From: Adenophora triphylla var. japonica
Lineage: Eukaryota; Streptophyta; Magnoliopsida; Asterales; Campanulaceae
Assembly (NCBI GenBank): GCA_022495995.1
Contig: JAFEMH010004899.1
Coordinates: 62,001 to 126,000, forward strand
DNA: 64,000 bases
Direction of reading: 5' to 3'
The position numbers and the translations under genes were made by a program. Shown one piece after another: positions 21,801-36,340 of this stretch. The notes below the pieces were generated by a model. That model had not been told where the DNA came from. It ran no database searches and saw nothing but the letters and a program-made list of their open reading frames with translations. Within the stretch, counting starts at the first letter, position 1, and every line of letters starts with the position of its first letter.

Positions 21801-24800
21801 CAAATTTTCTATTGTAATGGTTGAAAAAAGGATGGTATTTGGCTAATAGTGCCCGAGCGCCCAAAACTGCGTGTACTACCCCCTTTGAGGAATTGGAAAA
21901 TTTTGTAAATGGTGATTTTCACCATGAAAACAACCTCCGTTTGAGCCAAATTTTTGTTAGGCGGATCCTTTCAAATTTTATATTGGATTGGTTGAAAAAA
22001 GGAGGGTATTTGGATACTAGTGCCCGTGAGCGCAAAAATGCGTGTACTACCCCCTTTGGGGAATCGGGAAATTTCGTAAATGGTGATTTTCACCATGAAA
22101 ACGACCTCCGTTTGAGCCAAATTTTTGGTGGGCTTATCCTTTCAAATGTTCTATTGGATTGGATAAAAAAAGGATGGTATTTGGCTACGAGTGCCCGGGA
22201 GCCTAAAAATGCGTGTACTACCCCCCTTTGGCGAATTGGGAAATTTCGTAAATGGTGATTTTCACCATGAAAACGACCTCCGTTTGAGCCAAATTTTTGG
22301 TGGGCGGATCCTTTCAAATGTTATATTGGATTGGTTTAAAAAAAGAGGGTATTTGGCTACTAGTGCCCGGGAGCCCAAAAATGCGTGAGCTACCCCCTTT
22401 GGGGAATCGGGAAATTTCGTAAATGGTGATTTTCACCATGAAAATGACCTCCGTTTGAGCCTAATTTTTGGTGGATGGATCCTTTCAAATGTTCTATTGG
22501 ATTGGTTGAAAAAAGGAGGGTATTTGGCTACGAGTGCCCGAGAGCCCAAAACTGCGTGTACTATCCCCTTTGGGAAATCGGAAAATTTCGTAAATGGTGA
22601 TTTTCACCATGAAAACGACCTCAGTTTGAGCCAAATTTTTGGTGGGCGGATCCTTTTATTGGATTGGTTGAAAAAAGGAGGGTATTTGGCTACTAGTGCC
22701 CGGGAGCCCAAAAATACGTGAGCTACCCCCTTTGGGGAATCGGGAAATTTCGTAAATGGTTATTTTCACCATGAAAACGACCTCCGTTTGAGCCAAATTT
22801 TTGGTGGGCGGATCCTTTCAAATGTTTTTTTGGATTGGTTGAAAAAAGGATGGTATTTGACTAATAGTGCCCGAGAGCCCAAAACTGCGTGTACTACCCC
22901 CTTTGGGGAATTGGGAAATTTTTTAAATGGTGATTTTCACCATGAAAACGACCTCCGTTTGAGCCAAATTTTTGTTGGGCGGATCCTTTTAAATGTTCTA
23001 TTGGATTGGTTGAAAAAAGGAGGGTATTTGGCTACGAGTGCCCGTGAGCGCAAAAATGCGTGTACTACCCCCTTTGGGGAATCGGGAAATTTCGTAAATG
23101 GTGATTTTCACCATGAAAACGACCTCCGTTTGAGCCAAATTTTTGGTGGGCTTATCCTTTAAAATGTTCTATTGGATTGGATAAAAAAGGATGGTATTTG
23201 GCTACGAGTGCCCGGGAGCCTAAAAATGCGTGTACTTCCCCCCTTTGGCGAATTGGGAAATTCATAAATGGTGATTTTCACCATGAAAACGATCTCCGTT
23301 TGAGCCAAATTTTTGGTGGGCGGATCTTTTCAAATGTTATATTGGATTGGTTTAAAAAAAGAGGGTATTTGGCTACTAGTGCCCGGGAGCCCAAAAATGC
23401 GTGAGCTACCCCCTTTGGGGAATCGGGAAATTTCGTAAATGGTGATTTTCTCCATGAAAACGACCTCCGTTTGAGCCTAATTTTTAGTGGACGGATCCTT
23501 TCGAATGTTCTATTGGATTGGTTGAAAAAAGGAGGGTATTTGGCTACGAGTGCCCGAGAGCCCAAAACTGCGTGTACTATCCCCTTTGGGGAATCGGGAA
23601 ATTTCGTAAATGGTGATTTTCACCATGAAAACGACCTCCATTTGAGCCAAATTTTTGGTGGGCGAATCCTTTCAAATGTTCTATTGGATTGGTTTAAAAA
23701 AGGAGGTTATTTGGCTACTAGTGCCCGGGAGGCCAAAAATGCGTGTAATACCCCTTTGGGAAATCGGAAAATTTCGTAAATGGTCATTTTCACCATGAAA
23801 ACGACCTCCGTTTGAGCCAAATTTTTGGTGGGTGGATCCTTTCAAATGTTCTATTGGATTTTTTGAAAAAAGGAGGGTATTTGGCTACGAGTGCCCGGGA
23901 GCCCAAAAATGCATGTACTACCCCCCTTTGGGGAATCGGGAAATTTCGTAAATGGTGATTTTCACCATGAAAACGACCTCCGTTTGAGCCAAATTTTTGG
24001 TGGGCGGATCCTTTTATTGGATTGGTTGAAAAAAGGAGGGTATTTGGCTAATAGTGCCCGGGAGCCCAAAAATGCGTGTACTACCCCCTTTGGGGAATCG
24101 GGAAATTTCGCAAATGGTTAATTTTCACCATGAAAACGACCTCCGTTTGAGCCAAATTTTTGGTGGGCGGATCGTTTCAAATGTTATATTGGATTGGATG
24201 AAAAAAGGAGGGTATTTGGCTATGAGTGCTCGGGAGCCTAAAAATGCGTGTACACCCCTTTTGGCGAATCGGGAAATTTCGTAAATGGTGATTTTCACCA
24301 TGAAAACGACCTCTGTTTGAGCCAAATTTTTGGTGGGCGGATCCTTTCAAATGTTATATTGGATTGGTTGAAAAAAGTAGGGTATTTGGCTACTAGTGCC
24401 CGGGAGCCCAAAAATGCGTGTACTACCCCCTTTGGCGAATCGGGAAATTTCGCAAATGGTGATTTTCACCATGAAAATGACCTCCGTTTGAGCCAAATTT
24501 TTGGTGGGAGGAATCTTTCAAATTTTACATTGGATTGGTTGAACAAAGGAGGGTATTTGGCTACTAGTGCCCGGGGGCCAAAAAATGCGTGAGCTACCCC
24601 CTCTGGGGAATCGGAAAATTTCGTAAATTGTGATTTTCACCATGAAAATGACCTCCGTTTGAGCCAAATTTTTGGTGGGCGGATCCTTTCAAATGATCTA
24701 TTGGATTGGTTGAAAAAGGAGGTTATTTGGCTACTATCCTATCCCCCTTTGGGGAATCGGGAAATTTCGTAAATGGTCATTTCCACCATGAAAAAGACCT

Positions 24801-26043
24801 CCGTTTGAGCCAAATTTTTGGTGGGAGGATCCTTTCAAATGTTCTATAGGAATAGTTGAAAAAAGGAGGTTATTTGGCTACTAGTGCCCGAGAGCCCAAA
24901 AATGCATGTACTACCCCTTTGGGGAATCAGGAAATTTCGTAAATGGTGATTTTCACCATGAAAACGACCTCCGTTTGAACCAAATTTTTGGTGGGCGGAT
25001 CCTTTTATTGGATTGGTCGAAAAAGGAGGGTATTTGGCTACCAGTGCCCGGGAGCCCAAAAATGCGTGAGCTACCCCCTTTCGGGAATCGGGAAATTTCG
25101 TAAATGGTGATTTTCACCATTAAAACAACCTCCGTTTAAGCCAAATTTTTGGTGGGCGGATCCTTTCAAATGTTCTATTGGATTGGTTTAAAAAAGGATG
25201 GTAATTGGCTAATAGTGCCCGAGAGCCCAAAACTGCGTGTACTACCACCTTTGGGGAATTGGGAAATTTTGTAAATGGTGATTTTCACCATGAAAACGAC
25301 CTCCGTTTGAGCCAAATTTTTGTTGGGCGGATCCTTTCAAATGTTCTATTGGATTGGTTGAAAAAAGGAGAGTATTTGGCTACGAGTGCCCGTGAGCGCA
25401 AAAATGCGTGTACTACCCCCTTTGGGGAATCGGGAAATTTCGTAAATGGTGATTTTCACCATGAAAACGACCTCCGTTTGAGCCAAATTTTTGGTGGACT
25501 TATCCTTTCAAATGTTCTATTGGATTGGATAAAAAAAAGGATGTTATTTGGCTACGAGTTCCCGGGAGCCTTAAAATGTGTGTACTACCCCCCTTTGGCG
25601 AATTGGGAAATTTCGTAAATGGTGATTTTCACCATGAAAACGACCTCCGTTTGAGCAGAATTTTTGGTGGGCGGATCCTTTCAAATGTTATATTGGATTG
25701 GTTTAAAAAAAGAGGGTATTTGGCTACTAGTGCCCGGGAGCCCAAAAATGCGTGAGCTACCCCCTTTGGGGAATCGAGAAATTTCGTAAATGGTGATTTT
25801 CACCATGAAAACGACCTCCGTTTGAGCCTAATTTTTGGTGGACGGATCCTTTCAAATGTTCTATTGGATTGGTTGAAAAAAGGAGGGTATTTGGCTATGA
25901 GTGCCCGAGAGCCCAAAACTGAGTGTACTATCCCCTTTGGGGAATCGGGAAATTTCGTAAATGGTGATTTTCACCATGAAAACGACCTCCGTTTGAGCCA
26001 AATTTTTGGTGGGCGGATCCTTTCAAATGTTCTATTGGATTGG
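18869..26043 (+). repeat. ~171-bp satellite DNA, left array (about 42 monomers, + orientation)
   Basis: Tandem monomers of about 171 bp contain AAATGGTGATTTTCACCATG, GACCTCCGTTTGAGCC, GTGGGCGGATCC, TTGGATTGGTTG, GGGTATTTGGCTACTAG, GTGCCCGGGAGCCC and CCCCTTTGGGGAATCGGG. Most copies have one GGATCC and one CCCGGG site and the dyad ATGGTGA-TTT-TCACCAT. Some copies have a deletion (GGATCCTTTTATTGG). Because 171 is 57 codons, long open frames occur on both strands; these are not genes. It is interrupted at 26044 by LTR element A. Confidence 0.97.
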
Positions 26044-27485
26044 TGATGAGTGAGTTTTACACTCATTCATTTAATACTTTATGAACTTATTCTTAGCTTA
26101 ATCCTTGAGTTTTGTGTGTTTTAATGGGTGTTTTTAGTGTTTATTTAGTTTTCAGGGGTCCAAGTGAAGATTGAGCAAATTAGAAGCATTTTGTGCCACT
26201 TTGGAAGTTCAAGAGCCAAACTGTAATTTTTGGAAGTTCAGGGACCTTATTGCAATTTTGGAAAATTGAGAAAAAAAAATTGGTTAAATAAAGTTCAGGT
26301 GCAAAGCGAAAATATGAAGTTCAAGGTCGGAAGGTGCAACAGAAATTTTTATAATGTCCAAAATGCGAAAAAAGGCGACGGTGTAATTATGTTACGAACC
26401 GAACGTAGGAAGGTACTAATTGGGCAAATACAAGGCCAACTTCACAGGGTCATGGCTGCACGATTGGGGCCAAGGTTAGCAAATGGCCGGCCATGCACAA
26501 GCACCTGGCCGAGAAGGTTTCAAACAGCAAGGGCCAAGGCATGGGCCAACATCAAGGCAGCCTGGCCGAAGACATTGGGCCAACAGTTTGGGCTAAGGGA
26601 ATGCTGTTCCTGGTTTGGGCCTAGTTTGGGCTGGAATAAATGGAGACTGTTCCTTGTCCACAGTGACTGTTCCTGTTCTTGGCAAACCTAGGATTATATT
26701 AAGGGCAGCAATTGTTTTTTTTAACAGACACTTCTTTGGAATCAGAGTATCATTTTTTTTTCTTTTTTACATTTTCTTGGGTTTTTATCTTGTGTCCCAT
26801 GGATAGCTAAACATCTAGTTCTTGGGATTGGAGGTAACAATTTTATATTTTAAGTTTTTAATTTTCATCATTTTCATTGTAAGACTTGGGATTATCAAGT
26901 AGTTTTTTATGGAATTTTAGAATATGTATGTTGCATGCCATATTTGTTCTTGAATAATCTAGAATTATAATTGTAAACCGTCAAATTCGCAATTGTAATT
27001 AGTCTTTGCTTGATAATGACAATTTGTTGAATCCTCGCCAAAAGATTCATAAGAATTGTGGTTCTTGTTGTTCTTCTTTTCTTAATGGGTTTCTAATTAA
27101 TCTATGAACGGGCCAAGGGAATAGATTAATTGGAAACACTTGATTGCAAATCACCCGCCTAAGTGTCCCAATCATAATTTTGTAAGAACGAACCCCAAGT
27201 ATACTTTGATTGATGATTATTGAAATTTGAGCATAATTGTGAAACCAATCCCGGGAATTCCATTCAGTTTTATTGTTAAAATCTCTTCTATACAAATTTA
27301 GTTATTTCTTCAAAAGCATTAGTTTTTAAAACAACAAAACCCTCGTTTTTATTAAATCTTTGTCATAGCAATAATTTTTCTACTTTAAATTCGTGTCTCG
27401 GTGGTTCGACCCTACTTACCCTATCTACAAATCAATTGTAGGTAGTTTGAGTTGGAATTTACTTTTGACGTTTCGACAGTCGTCA
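26044..27485 (+). repeat. 5' LTR of element A
   Basis: 1442 bp from TGATGAGTGAG to GACAGTCGTCA, repeated at 32240-33682. The ends are near-identical between copies, while a central block (about 26280-26680) differs strongly. ATTATATTAAGGG (26691) may be its TATA region. Confidence 0.9.
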
Positions 27486-27490
27486 AAATT

Positions 27491-27509
27491 TGGCGCCGTT
27501 GCCGGGGAC
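27491..27509 (+). other. Primer binding site of element A (tRNA-Asp)
   Basis: TGGCGCCGTTGCCGGGGAC starts 5 nt after the 5' LTR. It is complementary to the 3' end of plant tRNA-Asp including CCA, the primer typical of Athila elements. Confidence 0.85.
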
Positions 27510-27605
27510 ACGTTTATTTTAAAGTTGATTGAATTATTTGCTATTATAAATATTATTTTGTATATATTTTTGTTTTAACTTGGTGACCGATGACTAAACA
27601 TTCAA

Positions 27606-28774
27606 ATGGACTCAAGGATGTATAACTATGACATCTATGGGTCGTGTGGAAATTGTGGATTATACTCTTATGGTTCTTATGAGTGCCCTTCGGGGACATA
27701 TTATTTTGAGTATTATCCACAAGAGGGGATGATGACGGGTCAAGGTCAAGTACAAGGTCGAAGTCAAGGAGAGAGTAGTTCGGGTAAAAGTTGTGTAATT
27801 TGTAATGTAAATACCCATGATATTATGGGGTGTCCATTGCGAGATCAATTTCCAGAATTTCTTAAGCAAGCCAACGCAATGAATTCTTTCCAACCAAGAG
27901 TGCGAAATGATCCATTTTCCAACTCTTACAATAGAAAGGAAAAAAAGGGCAAGGTCATTTTCAGGAACAATACCAACCACCGATGCCACAACCACAGTAA
28001 CAAGGGCCTGTGAGGCCAAGTGTGGAGGAAACTTTGCAAAAATTTATTGTGGCCTCGCAACAAAATCAGGTGGCCATTGACCAAAGAATGGGGAACCAAG
28101 AAGCTTCAATGAAAAAACTTGAGAAAGAATTGGACAAATTGATAGAGGCAATGAGGAATCGAAATTCGACCATAATCCATCCACAACCCAGAGAACAACT
28201 ATTGGGGGACTCATTGGGGAACTTTGTCTATGAAGACTCCGATGAAGAACTTGAGAACGAACTACAACAAGAGCCACTTTTGGAAAATGAAATGGAGGAT
28301 TTTGTCTGTGAAACCTCCTATGAAAATTCTAGTGAAGTGCAATTGTATGATAGTTCGGGTGGTATGGAGACGGAAGAAATTGTAGAAAAATCATGGCATG
28401 AGCAAGTTGATGAAATTGAGCTTGCTTTTTATGGTGAGATGCGGGGTAATGAATTTCAAGAAGATATGGTCACTATCGCCAAGATCGACAAGCCATGTTT
28501 GAATGAACACCAACCTCTACTCATGGAAAATGCCGATGACGAATCCTCCATCATTTTGGTGATCCCTCCCATCTTTGGAGATGGAGAAAGTGGCAAGGAC
28601 TCCCGAGAGAAGAAGCCCAAGAAACTTAAAAGTCAAAAATTCCCTTGGACCCTAAATGGTCATATATCAAAGGAAATATTTATGGGGCTAAAACTGAAAG
28701 TGAAGACCCGCGAGACGGTGAAGTGGGCAAAAGGAAGGAAGGTGAAGGTTAAGATAACCTTGGCATCGGTCTAG
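27606..28774 (+). pseudogene. gag remnant of element A (nucleocapsid region)
   Basis: 27606-28013 encodes a small protein with a good CCHC knuckle (CVICNVNTHDIMGC). Before it is a similar motif, CGNCGLYSYGSYEC, with Tyr where His is expected. After an A-run frameshift near 27945, the downstream frame (28010-28774, 254 residues) has QPPMPQPQ, a stop, then RPSVEETLQKFI and a helical segment MKKLEKELDKLIEAMRNR, as in the C-terminal part of Athila gag. It then becomes acidic and low-complexity. The matrix/capsid part and all of pol are absent. Non-functional as a polyprotein. Confidence 0.7.
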
Positions 28775-28789
28775 CTATACGACCTTAAA

Positions 28790-30680
<1,891 letters not shown>

Positions 30681-32225
30681 CAAATCGGAGCTTAGAGAGA
30701 TGAATATCTTATTTCAAGAATTTGTAGCTTGTTTTGGCAGCGTGGAGGAAGATTTCGCAGGCCTTCGAGCAACAGATTGATCAACAACAGATTGATCCAC
30801 ATGTTTGAGCCCGTCGTGCGGGTCTTTCGGCTGACTGAGGTTGTAAGTATTTCATCCTTTTTATTTATATTTGCTTTTTATTTATTATTTTTTATTCACA
30901 TTAGGGATAATGTGCATATTAAGTTTGGGAGTGGAAAATGTATATACTTTGTGTTGGTGTTTCTTAGGTTAGTTTTAATTTAGTTTTTTATGAAAAAGAA
31001 AAAAAAATAATATGAAAAAAAAAATGAAAAAAAGTAGTTAGCTATGTCATTTTCTTGTATAAAGTTTTGTTAACATTCTTGGTATTCCCATAATTGCATG
31101 TGATCTTTTGTGACCGCTAATGAGGATAATGTGGTGTGATAATCTGTATATGCAAGTCTTGATATATTTTCGATTAATTTTGGTACATTGCTTAAAGTTT
31201 ATAGTTGCGGCATAAATCTTTTAATTAGTCTTGTAAATAATCTCTTTGTTGATAATTTTGGTCTCTTTTATCAAGTTTATAGTACACCATCATCTTTTAA
31301 TTTATTGAATTTGTTTACTAAAAACATCATGAAAATCAAAATATGGGTATTCCTTAGATGTGTATGAAATTATGTGATGTGACACCCCCTGGTTGTCTTG
31401 TATAAAGATTAAAGTGAAATCAAATGGAAGGGGAATGAGAGCAATGGCAATTCAACTGATACTCGGTGATACCTCCAGACGTGTAGATTAATTGGTTAGG
31501 GATTATTCTAGCTTAACCAGATTTCTGGGTATGCAGTAACGTTATGGAGGAAGAGCTTTACCGCCGTGATGGTCCGTACCAAGCTCGATATCGATGTGAC
31601 TAACTCTCAAACCTTTAAATGAATATTCCTAAAGTAGCTCGGGGCACGACGTTCACTGCGACGTTGCTTCCTTGCCAAATAGGAGTATAAAGTAATAAAT
31701 CTCTACCTAGTATTAGGGGCATGGAGTTCGCTGCTACAGTGTTCCCTAATTGAACGGTAGAAGATCTTAATGTAATGTGCTTAAAGGATCAAGTTTGGGG
31801 GGGTGTAAGTGGTTGTTATGTTGTGAAATTTGAGGGAGTACTCATGATTTGTTTTTTTAGCGTTGCTATTTGATAGATAAAGTCAAGAAAATAAAAAATG
31901 ATTGGTGTACTTAGCTTTATAAAAATAGATCTTGTTTGAAAACCAAGGGAGAGATGATATTCACACATAGAGATTTATGGCATGATTATAATGATTAAGT
32001 AAGATACTACAATTAATGGGAAAATATATTGATACTTGCACGGTAAAAGGTTTTATCCTGCGGTTGATGATAATCTGTGATGTATGCAATTGTGGAACAT
32101 GCAAGAATGTGGGGACATAGTTAATTATCGGGTAGAGTAATTTGTTTTTTTTTAGTTTGTGTCAGTTTAGTTTTATATTGTATATAGTTTATTTTAGTGT
32201 TTGCTCGAGGACTAGCAAATGTACA
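30681..32225 (+). other. 3' non-coding interior of element A
   Basis: AT-rich, no supported ORF. It ends in CTCGAGGACTAGCAAATGTA and the polypurine tract, as in Athila-type 3' untranslated regions. Confidence 0.55.
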
Positions 32226-32239
32226 AGTTTGGGGGTATT
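32226..32239 (+). other. Polypurine tract of element A
   Basis: AGTTTGGGGGTATT lies immediately before the 3' LTR start TGATGAGTG, the plus-strand priming position. Confidence 0.7.
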
Positions 32240-33682
32240 TGATGAGTGAGTTTTACACTCATCCATTTAATACTTTATGAACTTATTCTTAGCTTAATCC
32301 TTGAGTTTTGTGTGTTTTAATGGGTGTTTTTAGTGTTTATTTAGTTTTCAGGGGTCCAAGTGAAGATTGAGCAAATTAGAAGCATTTTGTGCCACTTTGG
32401 AAGTTCAAGAGCCAAACTGTAATTTTTTGAAGTTCAGGGACCTTATTGCAATTTTGGAAAATTGAGAAAAAAAATTGGTTTTCTAGAAGTCAGGGGCAAA
32501 GCGAAAATATGAAAAGTTCAAGGATAAAGTGCAACAAAAATTTTTATAATGTCCAAATGCGAAAAAAAAAGCGACGGTGTAATTATGTTACGAACCAAAC
32601 GTAGGAAGGTACTAATTGGGCAAATACTAAGGCCAACTTCATAATGGACGATTTGGGCTAAGGTTAGCAAATGAAGTACAAGCACTGGCCGAGAAGGCCT
32701 TTCAAACAAAGAAGGGCGAAGGCATGGGCCAACATCAAGGCAAACACTCTGGCCAAAGACATTGGGCCAACAAATGGGCTAAGGGAATGTCAGTTCTCGG
32801 TTTGGGCCTAGTTTGGGCCGGAATAAATGGAGATCGTTGTCCACTCGGTGACTATTCCTGTTCTTGGCAAACCTAGGATTATATTAAGGGCAAAGAATTG
32901 CTTTTTTAATGCAGACACTTCTTTTCGAATCGTAGTATCATTTTTTTTTTTTTTCTTTTTACATTTTCTCGGGTTTTTATCTTGTACCCATGGATAACTA
33001 AACATCTAATTCTTGGGATTGGAGGTAACAATTCTATGCCTTAAGTTTTTAATTTTCATTATTATCATTGTAAGACTTGGGATTATCAAGTATTTTTTAT
33101 GGAATTTTGGAATACGTATGTTGCATGCCATATGTGTTCTTGAATGATTTTGAATTATAATTGTGAACCGCCAAATTCGCAATTGTAATTAGTCGTTGCT
33201 TGATAATGGCAATTTGTTGAATCCCCGCCAAAAGATTCATAAGACTTGCCGTTCTTGATTGTTCTTCTTTTCTTAATGGGTTTTCAAGTAATCTATGAAC
33301 GGGCCAAGGGAATAGATTAATTGGAAACACTTGATTGCAAATCACCCGCCTAAGTGTCCCAATCATAATTTTGTAAGAACAAACCCCAAGTATACTTTGA
33401 TTGATGATTATTGAAATTTGAGCATAATTGTGAACCCAATCCCGAGAATTCCATTCCGTTTTATTGTTAAAATCTTTTCTATACAAATTTAGTTTTTCTT
33501 CAAAAGTATTATATAGTTTTTAAAACAACAAAACCTTCGTTTTTATTAAATCTTTGTCATAGGAATAATTTTTTCTACTTTGAATACGTGTCTCGGTGGT
33601 TCGACCCTACTTACCCTATCTACAAATCAATTGTAGGTAGTTTGAGTTGGAATTTACTTTTGACGCAATTCGACACTCGTCA
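32240..33682 (+). repeat. 3' LTR of element A
   Basis: 1443 bp from TGATGAGTGAG to CGACACTCGTCA. It is close to the 5' LTR at both ends but shows a strongly divergent middle block (about 32480-32880) with many small indels. Confidence 0.9.
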
Positions 33683-34019
33683 ATACATAAAATTCCAAGG
33701 AATCTCGAGCGACAACCAATAAATGGTTTGTACGTCCGGAAGACAACTTGGGACATTCCCCCCCTTATTTTCAAACACATGCACACAAGAAAGCACGCAA
33801 GCAAGCACGATTAATGAAATCTTGGGAGACTTGCTCCGGCAAGGCACCTTGGGTGAACGACGATCCGTTCTTCCCAAGGGGTAACTTAACCTCCGAACCC
33901 AATAAAACCTTTTTTCAAAGTTTTGAGGTAATCAAAATGGCGTGGCGACTCCGTTTTTTAAATTAAACCGGATGTCTTCAAACTCGCGTGAATCCAACAA
34001 ATTTGGGCACACATTCACA
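33683..34019 (+). repeat. Truncated 5' LTR of element B
   Basis: It corresponds to 43220-43557. A T/C difference in GGAATCTCGAG versus GGAATCCCGAG is the only one I noticed. The first ~1190 bp of the LTR are missing; element A's LTR end abuts here. Confidence 0.9.
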
Positions 34020-34022
34020 GTT

Positions 34023-34040
34023 TGGCGACTCCGCTGGGGA
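34023..34040 (+). other. Primer binding site of element B
   Basis: TGGCGACTCCGCTGGGGA starts 3 nt after the LTR end. It fits the tRNA-Arg-type primer site of Ogre/Tat elements; the exact tRNA was not checked. Confidence 0.65.
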
Positions 34041-34899
34041 AAATCCCAAAGGAGAAAAGCTTTTATTTTCAAAATAAAAAAAATCGATACTCGGTATATA
34101 GGTGGAAACCACTTACCCTTCCTGTACACTCCCTGACGTGGGAGTTGGGATAACCGGTGGTTTAACAATCCACGTACCAGTATCCCTTTTCGAAAAAAAA
34201 AAATTTTGAAAAAAAAAAAAAATAATAAAAGAAAGCTTTTCCCTTTGAGCGGGTTATACTCCCGTCGCCGATTTCATTAATCATGCTTGCTTTCTTTACC
34301 ATGCATTGCATCATTTGCATCCTGGAATTTGTGCATACTTTGAAACGGGAAACAACCCGAAAAATAGCAAAAGGAGTGGAACCTGGAAAATTGATCCATG
34401 CAACAGACGGCTCAATCCTCATTGGATTCGACCGGGCGACCTCGTGGCAATTCCACCAGAAAAATCATGGTTAACTGGGCAGCCCCTAGTGCAAATGGGG
34501 CTACTCGGCTCCATGATCTGACTGGGCTCCTTAAAAATTTACGTGCTTACGTGTTGCATTTTTCCCCGTCCCGAAAATCATTCCTTTAAAACACATTTCT
34601 GAAAATCTCTGTTTTAACTCAAAAAGGAACATTTTTAGGAGACCGCACACTACGCGCACCTGATATATCCTGTACACTTTTGCACGCACGTCCTTCAAAC
34701 CCGAGGGTGGTTCCAAAGGCAGTCACGGACAGCCTTACGATGCTCCCGGGCGCGCACGGAATCATCCCAACCTCCCCATGGCGGCCGGTGTCGACCAATG
34801 CACAGTCCGTGTCACACGTTTCAAAAAACCGTGACTTTTTGGTTGGTTTTTGGTCTAGTCCGTGTCATATAGCCCAGTTGCATACCCCCGTAAAGGTCA

Positions 34900-35320
34900 A
34901 GCCTTAGTTCATAACGGAAGAAGAACTCTGCCAAAATTCCGACAAGGAAAAATTGGCGAGATCTCGACTCCGACATTGACTAGTGACCTTGACCTGCACG
35001 GAATGCATAAGAGTCAAGACCGAGTCTTTGCCAACAAATCAAAAGATCTTTCGCTCAAGCGAAGCTCTGCCAAAATTCCGACAAGGAAAAATTGGCAAGA
35101 TCTTGACCCGACATTGACTTTGATTCTGACTCACGCACTGCGTATGCAACGAAGTTCAATGTGACACTGCGTCATCCGACTTTTGCCGCTCGACCCATGC
35201 CTATTATTTTCTCGGACATTACCGAAAGTCAAAACGTCAATCGCTCAAGCGAAACTCTGCCAAAATCTCGTTAAGGCAGAAAGACGAGACTTTCCCGGTA
35301 TTGCCTTGACCATAATCCGC
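34900..35320 (+). repeat. Three diverged copies of a hairpin-like segment in element B leader
   Basis: CTCTGCCAAAATTCCGACAAGGAAAAATTGGC-type segments start near 34926, 35066 and 35256. The first two contain GCCAA/TTGGC dyads and are followed by AAGATCTTGAC or GAGATCTCGAC. Confidence 0.6.
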
Positions 35321-35625
35321 ATCGCTCGTGCGTTAAAAGGTCCTATGACCCGCTAGACCCGTTAGGAGCGTTCTTTACTCTCGGTCGGTGGGATCCGCGT
35401 GCCCTATAGGACCCTCGCCCTGGCCGGCCCACCCTGGGAGGTCGAAATACAGGTGGAATACGAGGGGCATATAGACGTAGTGACGGAACCCACTGATCCA
35501 GGATCTAGAGTAGTTGTGAAAAAGAAGGGCAAATTCCCTTTTCCAACCAAATAGATATTAATAAAAGACATTGTTTTAAGTAAACTTGAACAATTAATGT
35601 AATCATAATTGCATGTTCCTATCTC

Positions 35626-36060
35626 TGAAATCCCTAATCGAGACCTCCTCGGTCAGATTTTCGATTTTTCTATCCCGACCTTTCATGGTCATTTTCCTAA
35701 TCGAGACCTCCTCGGTCCAATTTCCTATTTTCCTATCCCGACCTTTCATGGTCAAATCCCTAATCGAGACCTCCTCGGTCCGATTTCCTATTTTCCTATC
35801 CCGACCTTTCATGGTCAAATCCCTAATCGAGACCTCCTCAGTCCGATTTCCAATTTTCTATCCCGACCTTTCATGGTCAAATCCCTAATCGAGACCTCCT
35901 CAGTCCGATTTCCGATTTTCTATCTCGACATTTCATGGTCAAATCCTTAATCGAGACCTCCTCGGTCCGATTTCCGATTTCCTATCTCGACCTTTCATGG
36001 TCAAATCCTTAATCGAGACCTCCTCGGTCCATTCTCCAATTTTCAATCTTGATCTTTCAA
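35626..36060 (+). repeat. 62-bp tandem repeat, about 7 copies, in element B
   Basis: The unit contains AATCGAGACCTCCTCGGTC and CCCGACCTTTCATGGTCAAA. Copies start near 35636, 35700, 35762, 35824, 35888, 35950 and 36010. Each unit carries two dyads, GACC-TCCTC-GGTC and GACC-TTTCAT-GGTC. ORFs across it are by-products. Confidence 0.9.
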
Positions 36061-36340
36061 GGTCTCATCTTTTCCGATCAATTAGGATTAGGAGAAATTG
36101 TGTTTTGAGTAAAACTTAAGCGATAAGTGCATGTTACTTGAGCCTTCAAATTTAAACACTTACCTCTAAGCCTAAACACTTACCTTCGAGTCTAAACCTT
36201 ACCTATCCCCGAGTCTAAATCTTGCCTATCCCTTTCCCGCAGCGAGAAAGAAGTGGACGAGAATACTGGGTCAGCGGCTTTTCAGTGCAGAAAACCCTAG
36301 GTTTAGACAGTTCAGCAGAATCGTCAGCTCAGAGAGTCAA

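Noticed and set aside
18869..26043. Relation to primate alpha satellite because of the 171-bp period
   Set aside because: Only the length coincides; the sequence shows no resemblance and the context is plant.
18810..26046. Many ORFs of 60-153 codons on both strands in the left satellite array
   Set aside because: They are the 57-codon periodic reading of a tandem satellite, equally open on both strands, with no start context or domain.
27491..27509. tRNA gene at the primer site
   Set aside because: Only the 3' complement of a tRNA is present; there is no cloverleaf around it. The same holds at 34023 and 52492.
33748..33966. 72-codon ORF found identically at 43286-43504
   Set aside because: It lies in the LTR of element B; identity reflects the LTR duplication, and no domain is recognisable.
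35603..35950. ORFs across the 62-bp repeats
   Set aside because: Low-complexity by-product of the tandem repeat; different frames are equally open.
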